Translations under genes and position numbers: made by a program
Part shown: in pieces, positions 35,961 through 44,674 of the stretch
Position numbering within the stretch: position 1 is the stretch's first letter
Layout of the letters: the number at the start of each line of letters is the position of its first letter
Notes under the pieces: generated by a model
What the model saw: only the letters and a program-made list of their open reading frames with translations
Told to the model about the DNA's origin: nothing
Database searches by the model: none
Assembly: GCF_029211325.2 (NCBI RefSeq)
Contig: NZ_CP135996.1
Coordinates: 1,240,001 to 1,304,000 of the forward strand
Length of the DNA: 64,000 nt
Reading direction: 5' to 3'
DNA from: Caproicibacterium argilliputei
GTDB taxonomy: Bacteria > Bacillota > Clostridia > Oscillospirales > Acutalibacteraceae

Positions 35961-36274
35961 TGGAAGAACTGAAAGCGTGCCCATACGTAGAATCGCACTC
36001 CGGCATTGACGGTAACGGGCAGGAATACATAAGTATCGTACTTGAGGAGCCGCAGATTGACGCGAGAAATTTATGGTTTGGTGGACTTAACATGGTGTTT
36101 GAAAATAATCATAAAAAACAACGTGCAGAGGCTTATCTGAGTTATTGGCGGAATGGAGTACCGCAATATATCCATGCGGTAAGGACATGGAAAGGCGAAA
36201 CGCTCTCCGAAGCCGAGTGCCTCAAATTCGCGACGGACTACGCCCGCAAGCCGGAACAGGAGGACAAGCCATGA
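35960..36274 (+). CDS. Phage early protein, unknown
   Basis: A 104-residue protein starting at ATG 35960, overlapping the previous stop by one base. It begins MEELKACPYVESHSGIDGNG; no catalytic motif is visible. It ends over the start of the next gene. Confidence 0.55.
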   Translation: MEELKACPYVESHSGIDGNGQEYISIVLEEPQIDARNLWFGGLNMVFENNHKKQRAEAYLSYWRNGVPQYIHAVRTWKGETLSEAECLKFATDYARKPEQEDKP

Positions 36275-36453
36275 CCGCACCGGATATCTGCCGCACCTGC
36301 CGGGTGTATAAAGTGAATAAGCGGTGCTGTTTTCAGGCCAACTGTTTAAAGGTTGCGGTATGGAAAAACAAAGTTGAAGAATACGCCTACTGTGCGTTCG
36401 CGAGAGAAAGCCATAACAGAATAGAAAGGATGTGCAAAAAGTGGAATCAGTAA
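36271..36453 (+). CDS. Cysteine-rich small phage protein
   Basis: Sixty residues with six cysteines (CRTCRVY, CCFQANC, YCAF), probably a small zinc-binding protein. ATG 36271 overlaps the preceding stop; AGGAGG lies before it. Confidence 0.55.
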   Translation: MTAPDICRTCRVYKVNKRCCFQANCLKVAVWKNKVEEYAYCAFARESHNRIERMCKKWNQ

Positions 36454-36956
36454 TATGTGCTCGTTGCGGCAGGAAATTAAAGTCGCCAGCTGCCGTGGCT
36501 GCAGGGTACGGCAGCTGCTGTTACCGAAAAGAGTTTGGTACATCGCTTCCCGGTTCGAGCGGTTCGCACAGCGGCCATGCAAGCACTCATTGCTCTGCTT
36601 CACATGGTGCTCTCAAGACTCCAGAACCTGTTTATGTTGGCCCGGTAGGACCGCTATTTCAGCACGACATTATCTGCAGCCGGGACGCAGACGGAAAACC
36701 GCAGGTAAACGTGACGGAGCGTGTACATAGCCAAAATAGCGGCTTCGACTGGGGCGCTCCGATGGACAAGCAAACAAACCTTGCCCTGAACATTCTGTCT
36801 GCATTCGTTGGGCAGGAGGCGGCCGAAAAGGATGGGCTGTATTTCAAATTCCGAGACGCGTTCATTTCAAATATGCCGTCGGAGGGCGGGATCATAAAAA
36901 AAGAAGCAATCCTTACTTGGATTGCTTCTCAGGGAGTTGGTGAGATTGATGGGTGA
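36441..36956 (+). CDS. Zinc-finger phage protein (DUF6011/DUF6166-like)
   Basis: The N-terminus ICARCGRKLKSPAAVAAGYGSCC looks like the four-cysteine DUF6011 finger; the C-terminal part (VNVTERVHSQNSGFDWGAP, QTNLALNILSAF) is like DUF6166. Naming rests on memory of these families. GTG 36441 is chosen as start because AGAAAGGA is about eleven bases upstream; GTG 36432 is possible. The end of the gene contains a perfect inverted repeat that reads as a terminator on the other strand. Confidence 0.6.
   Translation: MESVICARCGRKLKSPAAVAAGYGSCCYRKEFGTSLPGSSGSHSGHASTHCSASHGALKTPEPVYVGPVGPLFQHDIICSRDADGKPQVNVTERVHSQNSGFDWGAPMDKQTNLALNILSAFVGQEAAEKDGLYFKFRDAFISNMPSEGGIIKKEAILTWIASQGVGEIDG
36895..36929 (-). 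terminator. Minus-strand terminator inside a plus-strand gene
   Basis: AGAAGCAATCC (36902-36912) and GGATTGCTTCT (36919-36929) form a perfect 11-bp stem. The A run at 36895-36902 becomes a U tract on the minus strand. Confidence 0.6.
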
Positions 36957-37140
36957 GCATATCATGCAGCACGCAAGTGAGATGTACGAGTTGCTGGTGC
37001 GCGGCGATTACCGCAGCCCAATTCAGGTTATGGACGCGATTCGGGACGTTCAGCATCACGGTACAGCGCAGATTGGCAGCAGCAGCCTTTCGGCATTTAA
37101 GGATGCTGCAGGGAATGAACATTTGAGAGTCGTTATGTAG
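36949..37140 (+). CDS. Small phage protein, unknown
   Basis: A 63-residue ORF whose ATG overlaps the preceding stop by eight bases. No known motif. A 120-base gap follows before the annealing protein gene; it has a short inverted repeat (GCCGACCG...GGCCGAC) and no gene. Confidence 0.5.
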   Translation: MGEHIMQHASEMYELLVRGDYRSPIQVMDAIRDVQHHGTAQIGSSSLSAFKDAAGNEHLRVVM

Positions 37141-37260
37141 GAGCAAATATGGCAATATGGCATAAAAAAGCGCCGACCGTAATGGCCGACACTCACCCAA
37201 ACCATATTGTATCACTACTTAACTAAAGAAACAAGACTTTTTAGTCAATGGAGGTACAAG

Positions 37261-38412
37261 ATGAACAGCAACAATAATGCACTCGCCGAAATTAACAAGA
37301 AGTATGCAGGATGCAACCTGCTGATGCCTATGAGCGTATCTGCTCAGATGTCACCTTTTTATAAGGTAACTGTGATGCAGGTTCAGGCAGACACTTCCGA
37401 CAATTCCGGCGATATTTTTAAGGTCGGAAGCATAAAAGTCGGGAAAAACTGGGAGCCAGTATTTTCTCCCGCCAAACCGCTGCTGATGAAGATAGCGGCT
37501 GCCGCCGGTATTCAGTTTGACCCAACTCATACCGGCGGTGAATATGTCAGCGGCGACAAGAACGTGTACCGCGGGCGGGCATATGGAGCTATGAAAGAAC
37601 CTGATGGCACATGGAAAACCCATGCGGATGAAAAAATCATAAATCTGCATGATGCAGAGGACAACTACCGGCTTGAATTCATGGACAAGTGCCTGAAAGG
37701 TATTGCAGACGAGAAGCAAGCGAAGGCTGCCGCTGATATGTTTCAAGGAGAATGGAAGCCAGCCAAGGACAAATATGGAGACCAAGTAAATGCCTTTTTC
37801 GTGGCAAAGCAAGACCAGCAGCAGTACATAGAACGCGGCATATTGGTAAACATGACGCTGCTGCGCAAGACCATGTGCGAGAAAGCCTTGACTGGAGCAA
37901 TCCTCCGTACAATTCGGGCACTGACCGGGCTGAAAGGAACTTATACGATAGGGGAGCTCAAAAAGCCGTTTGCAATCCCGCGCGTTACATTCTCGCCAGA
38001 TTACAACGACCCGCAGATTCGTGCCGCCGTGCTAAGACAGGGTATCAGCGCGACATCTGAACTTTTCGGCAGTGCCCCGGAGGCTGCGGCACCAGTACTG
38101 AATGACAGTATGCCCTCGGTCCTGGAAAGCACATTCAGCCCGGAAAACTTTGCGGACAACCCGGCATTTGCTTCGGAGAATGTTGACGGTGCACTCCCTG
38201 AGCCGCAGCAGAAGATGGATATGCCACAAGCTCGACAGCCTGAACCAGAAAAACAGACTCGTGCTGCAAGCAATCAGAGTCAGGCAGCAGAAGATGATGC
38301 AATGCTTTGCGAAATGTGCGGTCATTCAGTGACACCATCCGTGTATAAGTATTCCGTCAATAAGTTTGGCCGCCCGCTTTGTATGGTCTGCCAAAAGGAG
38401 GTGCAGCAATAA
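37261..38412 (+). CDS. Probable single-strand annealing protein with C-terminal zinc ribbon
   Basis: A 383-residue protein directly before the SbcDC-like nuclease. The core (KPLLMKIAAAAGIQFDP, then KTMCEKALTGAILRTIRALTGLKGTYTIGELKKPFAIPRV) is reminiscent of RecT/Red-beta-type annealing proteins, and an annealing protein beside its nuclease is the usual phage pairing. The last 35 residues form a zinc ribbon (CEMCG...CMVC), which is uncommon for RecT. The family assignment is inference; a plain unknown phage protein is possible. GGAGG lies before ATG 37261. Confidence 0.55.
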   Translation: MNSNNNALAEINKKYAGCNLLMPMSVSAQMSPFYKVTVMQVQADTSDNSGDIFKVGSIKVGKNWEPVFSPAKPLLMKIAAAAGIQFDPTHTGGEYVSGDKNVYRGRAYGAMKEPDGTWKTHADEKIINLHDAEDNYRLEFMDKCLKGIADEKQAKAAADMFQGEWKPAKDKYGDQVNAFFVAKQDQQQYIERGILVNMTLLRKTMCEKALTGAILRTIRALTGLKGTYTIGELKKPFAIPRVTFSPDYNDPQIRAAVLRQGISATSELFGSAPEAAAPVLNDSMPSVLESTFSPENFADNPAFASENVDGALPEPQQKMDMPQARQPEPEKQTRAASNQSQAAEDDAMLCEMCGHSVTPSVYKYSVNKFGRPLCMVCQKEVQQ

Positions 38413-38675
38413 TGGGATACCTCAAAGAACGGTACGGAATGAGTTTGTTGGGAAAAGTGCCGGAAGGAACTTGTCCCGAGTGTGTCGGTAAGCATGGACC
38501 TGAACAGCCGCATAACCGTGATAGCCTGGCATATCAGTACAAATTTTATGATGAACATGGGCGTTGGCCAACATGGGCGGACGCAATGGCTCACTGCCCT
38601 GAAAACGTAAAACAGTATTGGACCAAAGAACTCCAGAAGCATGGTGTCGATGTGAATGGAGGGGACAAGCAATGA
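38412..38675 (+). CDS. Small phage protein between annealing protein and nuclease
   Basis: Eighty-seven residues with one CPEC pair. Its ATG shares a base with the previous stop (TAATG) and its stop overlaps the next start (ATGA), so all three are coupled. Function unknown. Confidence 0.55.
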   Translation: MGYLKERYGMSLLGKVPEGTCPECVGKHGPEQPHNRDSLAYQYKFYDEHGRWPTWADAMAHCPENVKQYWTKELQKHGVDVNGGDKQ

Positions 38676-41600
38676 AAATTTTACATACGGCAGATTGGCA
38701 CATTGGCAAGTTTCCCGGCCCAGTTGACAACAAGGGAAACAATCAGCGGGAATATGATACCTATGCTTGTATTGACTATATGGCCGATTATGCGCGGAAT
38801 AAATTCCCTGATTTGATTCTTATTTCCGGAGATATTTTTCATCAAGCACGGGTATGGGCTGACCGCGGGATTGATGAAGTGCAGACGGCTATTCATGTAA
38901 TTTCTTCACTTAGCGACGATGCTCCGGTAGTAGTAATGCGGGGAACACCGAATCATGATGGTGCTGAACAGTTCCATGCTTTGCAAAGCTACTTTGAAAA
39001 TAGTCCTGATGTATATGTGGTAACGGAGCCTAAAACAATTCAGGTTGCGGGTATCAACGTATCCTGCCTGCCAGGTTTCGACCGCGGCGTATTCCGTGCC
39101 CAACACCCCGGTCTTTCCAAAGATAACGAATGCCGGGTATTCACGGAGGAAATCAGCAAAATCGTGCTTGGTCTGAGAGCACAGTGCCAAGCCGGGCTGA
39201 AATCCGTGTTGATGGCACACTACACCGTGCCGGGATGCAATACAGAGAGCGGACAGACGCAGTTTTTCTCCCAGTTTGAGCCGGTACTAATGCCGGAAAC
39301 ACTGGATACTGCGGGATTTGACCTTGTAGCAATGGGGCATATCCACCGGCCGCAGCAGGTAGAAAGTTGCCGGAACACGTTTTACTGCGGCGCGGTGAAT
39401 GCCATGAATTTTAATGATGAAGGGCAGCTGCGCGGCTTCTACCTGCATGACCTTGATACTGGAACGCATGAGTTCATCACAACACCGGCGCGGCAGTTTG
39501 AAACAATTCGATTCACACAGGCTGACATTGATGGAATCAATACAGGTGCGATTGAGGATGTGGCCGTTCACCGTTTTTCGAGTGTAAAGGGAAAAATTGT
39601 ACGAGTACTGTATTCATGCTCTGAGAGGGCGCACAAGGCGCTTAATCGGGCGGTGTTGGAAGAAAGGCTCTATCAAGATGGCGCGTTCTGGGTGTCCAGT
39701 ATTGAGCCGGAAAAGGTTGAAATCGGGACAAATAAGGACGAGCTTTCCGAAAAGACAGACCCGGAAAAGAACCTGCTGCACTATCTGAAAGAAAAAGGTA
39801 TTCCGGATGAACAGGCTGCCTCGATTATCGAAGCAGCGCGGCCTATCATTGAGGACGCAATGGAAGGAAACATGGCGGCACGGTATACCGGAGCCTTTGT
39901 GCCGATGGACATATCCGTCAAGAATTATCGCAACTATGAGGAAGAAAGTTTTGACTTCACGGACATTTCTTTCTGTACAATCAACGGCATCAACGGTGCT
40001 GGCAAGAGCAGCCTGTTCATGGATGCCATCCTTGACTGTTTGTTTGAGGAACCGCGTGAGGGAGACCTGACCGGCTGGATTCGGGCAGACGAAAAAGCGC
40101 ACAGCGGCTCCATTTGCTTTACTTTTTCGATTGGGGAGCACGTCTTTCGTGTAACCCGCACCCGCACGAAGTCAGGAAAAGCCACTTTGAATATTTCAGA
40201 AGCAGTCAATGGGGAATGGCAGGACCGCTCCCGTGAGAAGATCAAGGATACGCAGGGCGTCATTGAGAACGTGATTGGAATGGACAGCCTGACATTTCGC
40301 AGTTGCGCACTCATTATGCAGGACCAGTACGGACTGTTTCTGCAGGCAAGCAAGGAAGACCGCATGACAATCCTCGGAAATATCCTTGGCCTTGGCGTAT
40401 ATGAGGACATGGCAAAATTGGCAAAGGACAAAGTCACGGATACAAACAGAGAAATCGCGCAGAAAAAAGCCGTGATTACCAACCTGTCCGAAAACGGCAG
40501 AATTGCTGAGCATCACCAGTCCATAATGGACGTAATCAACCAGTTGGAAATAGATTCCGCCAGCGCAAAAAAAGAACTTGACGAAGCTACAAAGCGTAAG
40601 GATGCTGAAATTTTGAAGCTTGCACAGTGCAAAGAAGCTGCTGAACGTAAGCGGAAAATTGATGCAGAGTATCAAGGCGTTACTTTAAAGATGGGAACGT
40701 TGAGTAAAAACGTCCTGGAAGAAAAGGCTATTGTTGAGGATGCCGATAAAATCCTTTCCGCTGCCGCCACAATCCATGCGGAGGCAGCACGCTTGTCGGA
40801 ACTCACCGAGCAGGAAAAAGTGCTGCTGCAGCAGCAGGCCACTTTGAAGACGAAGTGCGAGGCTACAGCGGCAATAAAAAGCCAGCTTGCACAGAGCAAA
40901 GCAAAAGCGGAGCAACTGTTACGTGATAAGGAAAAAACGGATAATAACATCCTGCAGCGTGGTCGCGAATGGCAGGAAGCCAATGCCTGCAAAGAAGATG
41001 CTGCTGAATATGCGGCAATTCAGCCACAGATTTCAGAGATGGAAAACCGCGAAAAGGAATATCGGGAAGCTAATGGTCGCCTTGACACTACTAAATCTGC
41101 ATTTATAGATGCCAAATCGGCCTTTGACATTGAGGCGGCACGCCGCAAGCAGCGGGTTGAACACCTGCAGAGCCGGGCAAAACTGCTTAAGGACAGCCAG
41201 TGTGTTGACCCTGAGAACGCCCAGTGCAGGTTCCTTGCAGATGCAAAAGCGGCCAAAAAGGAACTGGAAACTTATGTGCCGCAGTGCACCACATGGAAGA
41301 ATGAACAGCTCAATGCACTCGGGAAGAGCCAGGAACAGATTAACGTTCTTACTTCTGCACTTAATGCGGTTGGCTATGATGCGGATACGCTTACGCAGCT
41401 TCGACAGCGGGCAGACTCGCTTAGGGCAAAGGCCGATATGTACAAACAGGCAGCGTTGTATGATGAAATGCTCAAGTCTGAAAAACAGGCGGCTGAAAAA
41501 ATTGAGACTGACATTACAGTAACCAACGCGGATATTGCAAAATTGCAGAAGCAGTTGTCAGATTCAGAAAATCTGGATTCCAGCTTAACTGAAATTGATA

Positions 41601-42508
41601 AGCAGTTGTTCGCCCTGAAAGCAAGCATTATGGACGCTCACCAGTGGATTGAAAAAGAAAAGAAGCTGCCTGTCGCCGAGGAACGCAAAAAAGCAGCAGA
41701 GAAGCGCATTGGGGAGCTGAACAAGGAAGTCTCTGAATGCAGTACAAAACAGCTTGCACTCAAGCATGAGAGCGACAAGATGATTGCAGGATTAGAAAAC
41801 GAGAGTGACCTTTCTCGTAAATCCGTTTCAGCAATGATGGATGTAAAAATAGTGCAGGACAAACTGAATGAGCTTAACAAGTCCTTGGGAGTTTATGAAG
41901 AGCAACTGCGGCTGAACGAAAAGACGCAGGAAGAAATCAAGCGCCAGCAGAAGCAAGTAAATATGCTGTCGCAGAAATCTGAAACATTCAGTATCCTGAA
42001 ATCTGCATTTTCGCAGGACGGCATTCCGCACAACATCATCAAATCCATGTTGCCAATGCTGACCTCAACGGCCAATACGATACTCGGACAAATGACAGGC
42101 GGCCGGATTGGCATGGAGTTCATCACGGACAAAGTGCTGAAATCCAACAGTAAAAAGGAAGTTGCCACGCTGGACATTATTATCAATGAATATGGCAAGG
42201 ACAGCTTACCGTATCTCTCCAAGTCCGGCGGCGAAAAGGTTAAGGCTTCGCTCTCAGCAGTCCTTTCACTGGCCGAAATCAAGAGCAGTCAGGCCGGAAT
42301 TCAACTCGGAATGCTTTTTATAGACGAGCCACCGTTCCTTGACGCTGACGGCATACAAGCTTACTGCGACGCCCTCCAGACCATCCAGAGCCGGTACAGC
42401 AGCTTAAAGGTCATGGCAATAACCCATGACCCCGAAATGAAATCCCGGTTCCCGCAGAGCATTGATATCGTAAAGGATGCCAGTGGAAGCCATGTACTGA
42501 CAGACTGA
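38672..42508 (+). CDS. SbcD-SbcC fusion nuclease (Mre11-Rad50 in one chain)
   Basis: A 1278-residue protein. Residues 1 to about 400 are the SbcD/Mre11 calcineurin-like nuclease with all metal-site motifs: HTADWHIG, ISGDIFH, GTPNHDG, MAHYTVPG, MGHIH. Residues from about 415 are the SbcC/Rad50 ATPase: Walker A INGINGAGKSS near 438-446, long coiled coil, a cysteine pair C844 and C852 at the hook position, signature YLSKSGGEKVKAS near 1180 and Walker B MLFIDEPPFLD near 1213. Normally these are two genes. The hook is CX7C and not the usual CXXC. The role is probably DNA end processing for the phage recombination module. Confidence 0.9.
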   Translation: MKILHTADWHIGKFPGPVDNKGNNQREYDTYACIDYMADYARNKFPDLILISGDIFHQARVWADRGIDEVQTAIHVISSLSDDAPVVVMRGTPNHDGAEQFHALQSYFENSPDVYVVTEPKTIQVAGINVSCLPGFDRGVFRAQHPGLSKDNECRVFTEEISKIVLGLRAQCQAGLKSVLMAHYTVPGCNTESGQTQFFSQFEPVLMPETLDTAGFDLVAMGHIHRPQQVESCRNTFYCGAVNAMNFNDEGQLRGFYLHDLDTGTHEFITTPARQFETIRFTQADIDGINTGAIEDVAVHRFSSVKGKIVRVLYSCSERAHKALNRAVLEERLYQDGAFWVSSIEPEKVEIGTNKDELSEKTDPEKNLLHYLKEKGIPDEQAASIIEAARPIIEDAMEGNMAARYTGAFVPMDISVKNYRNYEEESFDFTDISFCTINGINGAGKSSLFMDAILDCLFEEPREGDLTGWIRADEKAHSGSICFTFSIGEHVFRVTRTRTKSGKATLNISEAVNGEWQDRSREKIKDTQGVIENVIGMDSLTFRSCALIMQDQYGLFLQASKEDRMTILGNILGLGVYEDMAKLAKDKVTDTNREIAQKKAVITNLSENGRIAEHHQSIMDVINQLEIDSASAKKELDEATKRKDAEILKLAQCKEAAERKRKIDAEYQGVTLKMGTLSKNVLEEKAIVEDADKILSAAATIHAEAARLSELTEQEKVLLQQQATLKTKCEATAAIKSQLAQSKAKAEQLLRDKEKTDNNILQRGREWQEANACKEDAAEYAAIQPQISEMENREKEYREANGRLDTTKSAFIDAKSAFDIEAARRKQRVEHLQSRAKLLKDSQCVDPENAQCRFLADAKAAKKELETYVPQCTTWKNEQLNALGKSQEQINVLTSALNAVGYDADTLTQLRQRADSLRAKADMYKQAALYDEMLKSEKQAAEKIETDITVTNADIAKLQKQLSDSENLDSSLTEIDKQLFALKASIMDAHQWIEKEKKLPVAEERKKAAEKRIGELNKEVSECSTKQLALKHESDKMIAGLENESDLSRKSVSAMMDVKIVQDKLNELNKSLGVYEEQLRLNEKTQEEIKRQQKQVNMLSQKSETFSILKSAFSQDGIPHNIIKSMLPMLTSTANTILGQMTGGRIGMEFITDKVLKSNSKKEVATLDIIINEYGKDSLPYLSKSGGEKVKASLSAVLSLAEIKSSQAGIQLGMLFIDEPPFLDADGIQAYCDALQTIQSRYSSLKVMAITHDPEMKSRFPQSIDIVKDASGSHVLTD

Positions 42509-42583
42509 GGGTGATAAGTATGTGCTTTTCGGCAAGACCTCCCCCTGCTGCTCTTCTACTACTGATAGAAAGGGGGGATTACT

Positions 42584-43318
42584 CTGAATTATATCTCCGA
42601 GATACGGGCGTTTTATGATTGGGTTCAGTTCAATTCATTGCCGGCTGATGCACAAGCCTTATGGCACGCTTTGATGTACTTAAACAATCGGTGCGCGGTT
42701 TGTATTAATGGTAATTGGGCATGGCGGGTTGAATTTACAGTTTCCAATACAACGCTGTTATCAATATTAAAATTCTCTCGACAGCAATTAGACCGTATGA
42801 GAAACGCTCTAATTCAGACGGGACGAATTGAATATAAAAAAGGACGAGGAAATCAGAGTGGAACTTATAAGATGATTCCTTTTGATGCTAATAATGTTAC
42901 ACAAACCGTTACACAACCTGTTACACATTCTGGTACACAACCTGTTACACAAACCGTTACGCAAGTATGGCACATTAATAATAATAATCTTAATCCTAAT
43001 TTCAATTCCAATAATTATGATGTTGATGGTGATGCCGCGGGCGCGGATGTGCGCGACGAAGCGGGAAAACTGCTGACCCCGGAAATCCTTTTTTCAGAGT
43101 GCTTCCAAAAAGAACCTGCTCCGTTTGAGAGTAAACGCTGCGACCAGCTTCTACGTTTGCATGATCCTGACCTGGTGGAATATGCTTTTGAACGGTCTGC
43201 TGAAATGGGGCAAAAAACTCTGGCGTATGTGCAGGGAATCTTAAACCGCATGGCTCAACGCGGTATACACGACATGGGGGACTTGGCAGACTGGGATATG
43301 AAGGCAGGTGATATATAG
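42584..43318 (+). CDS. DnaD-like phage replication initiator
   Basis: The conserved N-terminus NYISEIRAFYDWVQFNSLPADAQALWHALMYL lies upstream of any ATG, GTG or TTG start except TTG 42638, which would cut the domain. The frame is open to CTG 42584, six bases after AGGGGGG, so a CTG start is most likely (244 residues). An N-terminal winged-helix domain is followed by a Thr/Val/Gln-rich repeat (encoded by iterons), an Asn-rich linker, and a C-terminal helical part like the DnaD C domain (DPDLVEYAFERS...GILNRMAQRG). It probably melts the phage origin and loads helicase. Confidence 0.8.
   Translation: MNYISEIRAFYDWVQFNSLPADAQALWHALMYLNNRCAVCINGNWAWRVEFTVSNTTLLSILKFSRQQLDRMRNALIQTGRIEYKKGRGNQSGTYKMIPFDANNVTQTVTQPVTHSGTQPVTQTVTQVWHINNNNLNPNFNSNNYDVDGDAAGADVRDEAGKLLTPEILFSECFQKEPAPFESKRCDQLLRLHDPDLVEYAFERSAEMGQKTLAYVQGILNRMAQRGIHDMGDLADWDMKAGDI
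42896..42967 (+). repeat. Six 12-bp iterons, probable phage replication origin
   Basis: Six consecutive 12-base repeats of consensus GTTACACAAACC/CCT start at 42896, 42908, 42920, 42932, 42944 and 42956. They lie inside the initiator gene and are followed by a very AT-rich stretch (42970-43025) that could be the unwinding region, as in lambda oriO. Confidence 0.75.
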
Positions 43319-43319
43319 C

Positions 43320-44141
43320 GTGAGTCATTCAATACGGACCCGGACAGATGTTGAAAAAGAGTTCGTTAAAATTTTTAGTCAAATGACCAACGAACATCAA
43401 AGTTGGGAAGTGTGGTCTGATTTTTGCTACATGGCCGCTGCTGCAATATCAAATTCAGTGGACAAGGTATCGGCACCGGGACGCGAAAAGCAATACCTGC
43501 AGATAATCAGGAAATACCGTAAACCACATCAGGAGAATTTTTCAAGGCTGCTTGCATTGGTAGTTGAGGCACTGAACGCTAATCCAGATCAAGACTTTCT
43601 CGGCGAGCTGTTTATGGCATTGGAACTCGGGAACCATTGGACAGGCCAGTTTTTCACGCCGTACAGTGTGACACGAATGATGGCGGCCATGATATTTGGT
43701 GATGGGTTGAAAGAGCAGATTAGGCATGACGGCTATGTCAGTGTGTCAGACCCGGCGTGTGGGGCAGGAGCAACGCTCATGGCTTTTGCAAACGAATGTC
43801 AGCGGCGGGAAATCAATTACCAGCAGAATGTGATTTTCGTGGCGCAGGATATCGACCAGACCGCAGCGCTGATGTGCTACATCCAAATGAGCTTGCTGGG
43901 TTGTCCCGGATACGTGACTATTGACGATACGCTGGCGCATCCGCAAACAGGTAACCCGCTGTTCATGCAGCCGGCAGATAATGTTTGGCTGACACCTTTC
44001 TATTTTTCGCAGGTGTGGCAGCAGCGGCGGGCAGTGAAAATGTTAGACCGGCTGATTCGGGCAAACCAGCCGGATAAGCCAAAGGAAGAATTTTTCTTCT
44101 TTACGTTCCAGAAAGGAGCAGAAAATGTCAGAAGTTATTGA
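43320..44141 (+). CDS. N6-adenine methyltransferase-like phage protein without motif IV
   Basis: A 273-residue protein of the type I HsdM-like family. It has GQFFTPYSVTRMMA and the SAM-binding DPACGAGATLMAFAN, but at the place of the catalytic NPPY/F I read HPQTGNPLFMQPADNVWLTPFY, with no NPP[YF]. It may be inactive or have another role, for example binding DNA or SAM. The start is GTG 43320; GTG 43308 is possible. Confidence 0.75.
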   Translation: MSHSIRTRTDVEKEFVKIFSQMTNEHQSWEVWSDFCYMAAAAISNSVDKVSAPGREKQYLQIIRKYRKPHQENFSRLLALVVEALNANPDQDFLGELFMALELGNHWTGQFFTPYSVTRMMAAMIFGDGLKEQIRHDGYVSVSDPACGAGATLMAFANECQRREINYQQNVIFVAQDIDQTAALMCYIQMSLLGCPGYVTIDDTLAHPQTGNPLFMQPADNVWLTPFYFSQVWQQRRAVKMLDRLIRANQPDKPKEEFFFFTFQKGAENVRSY

Positions 44142-44661
44142 CTCCGCAGTGAAAAAGCTGGCGGAGCAGCAAGGGGATATAACGAAGACTCCCTACCTGA
44201 AAAAAGCAATCGTTGAGTACATGACGGAGGAATGCAACCATGACGAAGTTCTGTCCGCTCATGTATGCCAGGAGCAGAAAACGCTGGACAAATGCGTTTT
44301 CTACTTGATGCTACATGCACGTGAATACATGGAGAACCATGATGATGGAGAATGCCTTGGGGTTTGCATTGAAAGCGATATCGTTTATCACTGGATGAAA
44401 GATTATTACAATAAGGACGATGCGGCCATTGAAGCAGAAGCTGCAAAGAAAGCTGCTGAGGCCAAGAAGCAGCAGGAAAAAGCGGCCGCCAAAGAAAAGG
44501 CTGCACAAGCGAAACGTCAAAAGGAAGAAGCTGCGAAAAAAGCTGCAGCGGCCGAAGAAAAGAAAAAGTCAGCGGCAGAGAAAAAAGCGGAAAAGAAAGC
44601 TTCCAAGGCCGCCGAGGAACGTAAAGAGGAAAGCGAAGCCGGTCAGTTGTCATTGTTTTAA
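44125..44661 (+). CDS. PcfK-like protein with C-terminal clamp-binding motif
   Basis: The N-terminal 105 residues (DSAVKKLAEQQGDITKT, CNHDEVLSAHVCQEQKTLDKC) match the PcfK-like family found with PcfJ on plasmids and phages. Then follows a long Lys/Ala/Glu helix of about 60 residues, and the last five residues are QLSLF, the form of a sliding-clamp binding peptide. The phage carries its own clamp gene downstream. The gene overlaps the methylase-like gene by 17 bases and is followed by pcfJ. Confidence 0.75.
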   Translation: MSEVIDSAVKKLAEQQGDITKTPYLKKAIVEYMTEECNHDEVLSAHVCQEQKTLDKCVFYLMLHAREYMENHDDGECLGVCIESDIVYHWMKDYYNKDDAAIEAEAAKKAAEAKKQQEKAAAKEKAAQAKRQKEEAAKKAAAAEEKKKSAAEKKAEKKASKAAEERKEESEAGQLSLF

Positions 44662-44674
44662 GGAGGTGCAGACG

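Noticed and set aside
42896..42967. Iterons as a CRISPR array
   Set aside because: The 12-bp units are contiguous with no spacers and are in frame inside a gene.
44420..44674. Lys/Arg-rich extension of the PcfJ-like protein
   Set aside because: It is the pcfK coding region read in another frame; AAGGAGG directly before ATG 44675 fixes the start.
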